Below, one piece after another: positions 63,784 to 64,000 of a stretch of DNA of 64,000 bases. The position numbers were made by a program, and so were the translations under genes. Origin of the DNA: Kuschelorhynchus macadamiae (lineage: Eukaryota > Arthropoda > Insecta > Coleoptera > Curculionidae); contig JAUTXW010001632.1 of the NCBI GenBank assembly GCA_030620095.1, positions 64,501 to 128,500 of the forward strand, given 5' to 3'. How positions within the stretch are numbered: the first letter of the stretch is position 1; the number at the start of each line of letters is the position of its first letter. The notes beneath the pieces were generated by a model, which had not been told where the DNA came from, made no database searches, and worked only from the letters and a program-made list of their open reading frames with translations.

Positions 63784-64000
63784 CTAAAATATAATATTCT
63801 TTACAAGAAGTCATCTACCTTAAAAAACATAATTTTGAAAAAAAAAAAATTGTAATTGTAATGTCTGTTTTTCACAGCATTTACTATACTTGGGAACAAT
63901 GGGGCAGTTTATTGAAAAATTTCAGTCGAGTACCCAGGGCCATTTTGACACCTTTTCAAGCTGACACACATTTAAAACATCGAATTTTATAAATGGAATA
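63784..64000. other. Intron-like end of window
   Basis: Upstream (minus-strand) intron side of the third MULE copy. An A run at 63838-63849. No exon recognised. Confidence 0.35.

Overview
The window is a stretch of insect nuclear genome. The evidence is spliceable exons with GTAAGT-type donors and pyrimidine-tract acceptors, strongly AT-rich spacers, CR1/Jockey-like and I-like LINEs, a Penelope-like element, a FLYWCH-MULE transposon, PIF/Harbinger and THAP remnants, and TA-type MITEs. The species cannot be named from the sequence. Host genes are few. The best is the 5' exon of a secreted or type I membrane protein (24468-25480, minus). There are also a decayed THAP gene (27642-30105, plus), a possible small gene (35713-35928, plus) and an unrecognised open frame (41837-42216, minus). 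Everything else that codes is transposon-derived.

Layout. 1-1315: LINE tail (plus). 1322-5380: nearly intact LINE-C (minus). 5588-7084: LINE-A piece (plus), cut by LINE-E (7085-11275, minus). 11746-12254: fragment of a multicopy insect ORF. 13040-15430: decayed LINE-D (minus). 15440-16058: LINE-A piece. 16063-23340: full-length LINE-A (minus), split by a nested plus-strand LINE-B at about 18042-21026. 23930-24425: LINE-A relic in the intron of the secreted-protein gene. 26.4-27.2 kb: inverted repeats. 27.6-30.1 kb: THAP gene remnant. 30.8-31.4 kb: homopolymers and (AT)n. 32177-32745: GC-rich retroposon with a 15-bp target-site duplication. 34530-35196: Harbinger transposase remnant. 38525-40690: shortened copy of the 49925-57740 region. 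44043-49529: full-length I-like LINE with 13-bp TSDs. 49925-57740: FLYWCH-MULE-RING transposon gene in eight exons. 58.1-58.5 kb: two foldback MITEs. 59534-61848: two Penelope-like copies joined head to head within a 12-bp TSD. 62855-63783: third MULE copy (minus).

The most notable object is the Penelope-like composite. Its two arms, about 930 bp each, both carry a GIY-YIG nuclease end, a tRNA-like fold 34-35 nt after the stop codon, and a hammerhead-ribozyme-like core near the outer end. The second is the MULE system: one long, gene-bearing copy, one internally deleted derivative about 11 kb away, and a third decayed copy. The third is the I-like LINE, which has an uninterrupted EN-RT-RNase H frame and a hairpin rather than poly(A) at its 3' end. 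Several LINE families here share an ORF1 made of a PHD-like finger, a coiled coil and an SGNH/esterase-like domain, with ORF1 and ORF2 overlapping as TAATG or ATGA.

Family labels LINE-A to LINE-E are local names. Clade names (CR1/Jockey group, I group) are inferences from motifs read by eye, not from a search.
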